Source of the DNA: Macrosoma leucophasiata
Lineage: Eukaryota; Arthropoda; Insecta; Lepidoptera; Hedylidae
NCBI GenBank assembly: GCA_036365455.1
Contig: JAWQUS010000030.1
Coordinates: 17,194,001 to 17,258,000, forward strand
Reading direction: 5' to 3'
DNA length: 64,000 nucleotides
The translations under genes and the position numbers were made by a program. Shown in pieces: positions 63,933 to 64,000 of the stretch. The notes beneath the pieces are model-generated. The model saw only the letters and a program-made list of their open reading frames with translations. It was not told where the DNA came from and ran no database searches. The number at the start of each line of letters is the position of its first letter. Position 1 is the stretch's first letter.

Positions 63933-64000
63933 GTTACAACCGTCGTCATCATTGTATACCATATATATATACATTTTCTAATATATATTTATTTATAATA

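Overview
The window looks like moth or butterfly (Lepidoptera) nuclear DNA. It is AT-rich and packed with lepidopteran-type short interspersed repeats, mariner and Ty3/Gypsy elements, and small foldback elements. One host gene can be supported: a large plus-strand gene homologous to Drosophila forked and vertebrate espin, which cross-link actin in bristle and stereocilium bundles. Nine internal coding exons lie between 24.5 and 60.2 kb (about 1.4 kb of coding sequence in 36 kb). Every splice phase matches its neighbour and the frame stays open throughout. The first two exons carry ankyrin repeats and later exons are Ser-, Arg- and Pro-rich. The 3' end, and probably the 5' ankyrin exons of a long isoform, lie outside the window. 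A possible alternative first exon with a promoter-like region lies at 14.5-14.9 kb.

Layout. 1-14.4 kb: repeats only, with scattered LINE C-terminal remnants. 14.5-14.9 kb: candidate promoter and first exon. 15.5-24.5 kb: a foldback element, one full-length frameshifted mariner (18.2-19.5 kb), SINEs and MITEs. 24.5-28.5 kb: the ankyrin exons. 28.5-49.5 kb: a 21 kb intron. It holds a three-level nested insertion at 37.2-47.8 kb: a mariner split by a minus-strand LINE, itself split by a 7.2 kb minus-strand Ty3/Gypsy element with 1386-base LTRs that look identical by eye, lacking gag. 49.5-60.2 kb: seven exons separated by small introns full of SINEs and MITEs, plus decayed duplicates of exon sequence. 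60.3-64 kb: nested MITEs, a solo LTR and a 5'-truncated LINE that reaches the window edge.

The most novel-looking observations are these. (i) A 221-base element is present three times at exactly the same length, each time inside another transposon and flanked by 7-base duplications. (ii) A MITE family with CATAGAGCAAC termini and 8-base target duplications has four copies; one carries a nested solo LTR with a 4-base duplication. (iii) The gag-less Ty3/Gypsy element has its 5' LTR/internal junction built into a perfect 24-base inverted repeat where a tRNA primer-binding site is expected. (iv) Decayed copies of host exon sequence sit beside exons 4, 5 and 9. All boundaries were read by eye. Identity estimates and family assignments need alignment searches.
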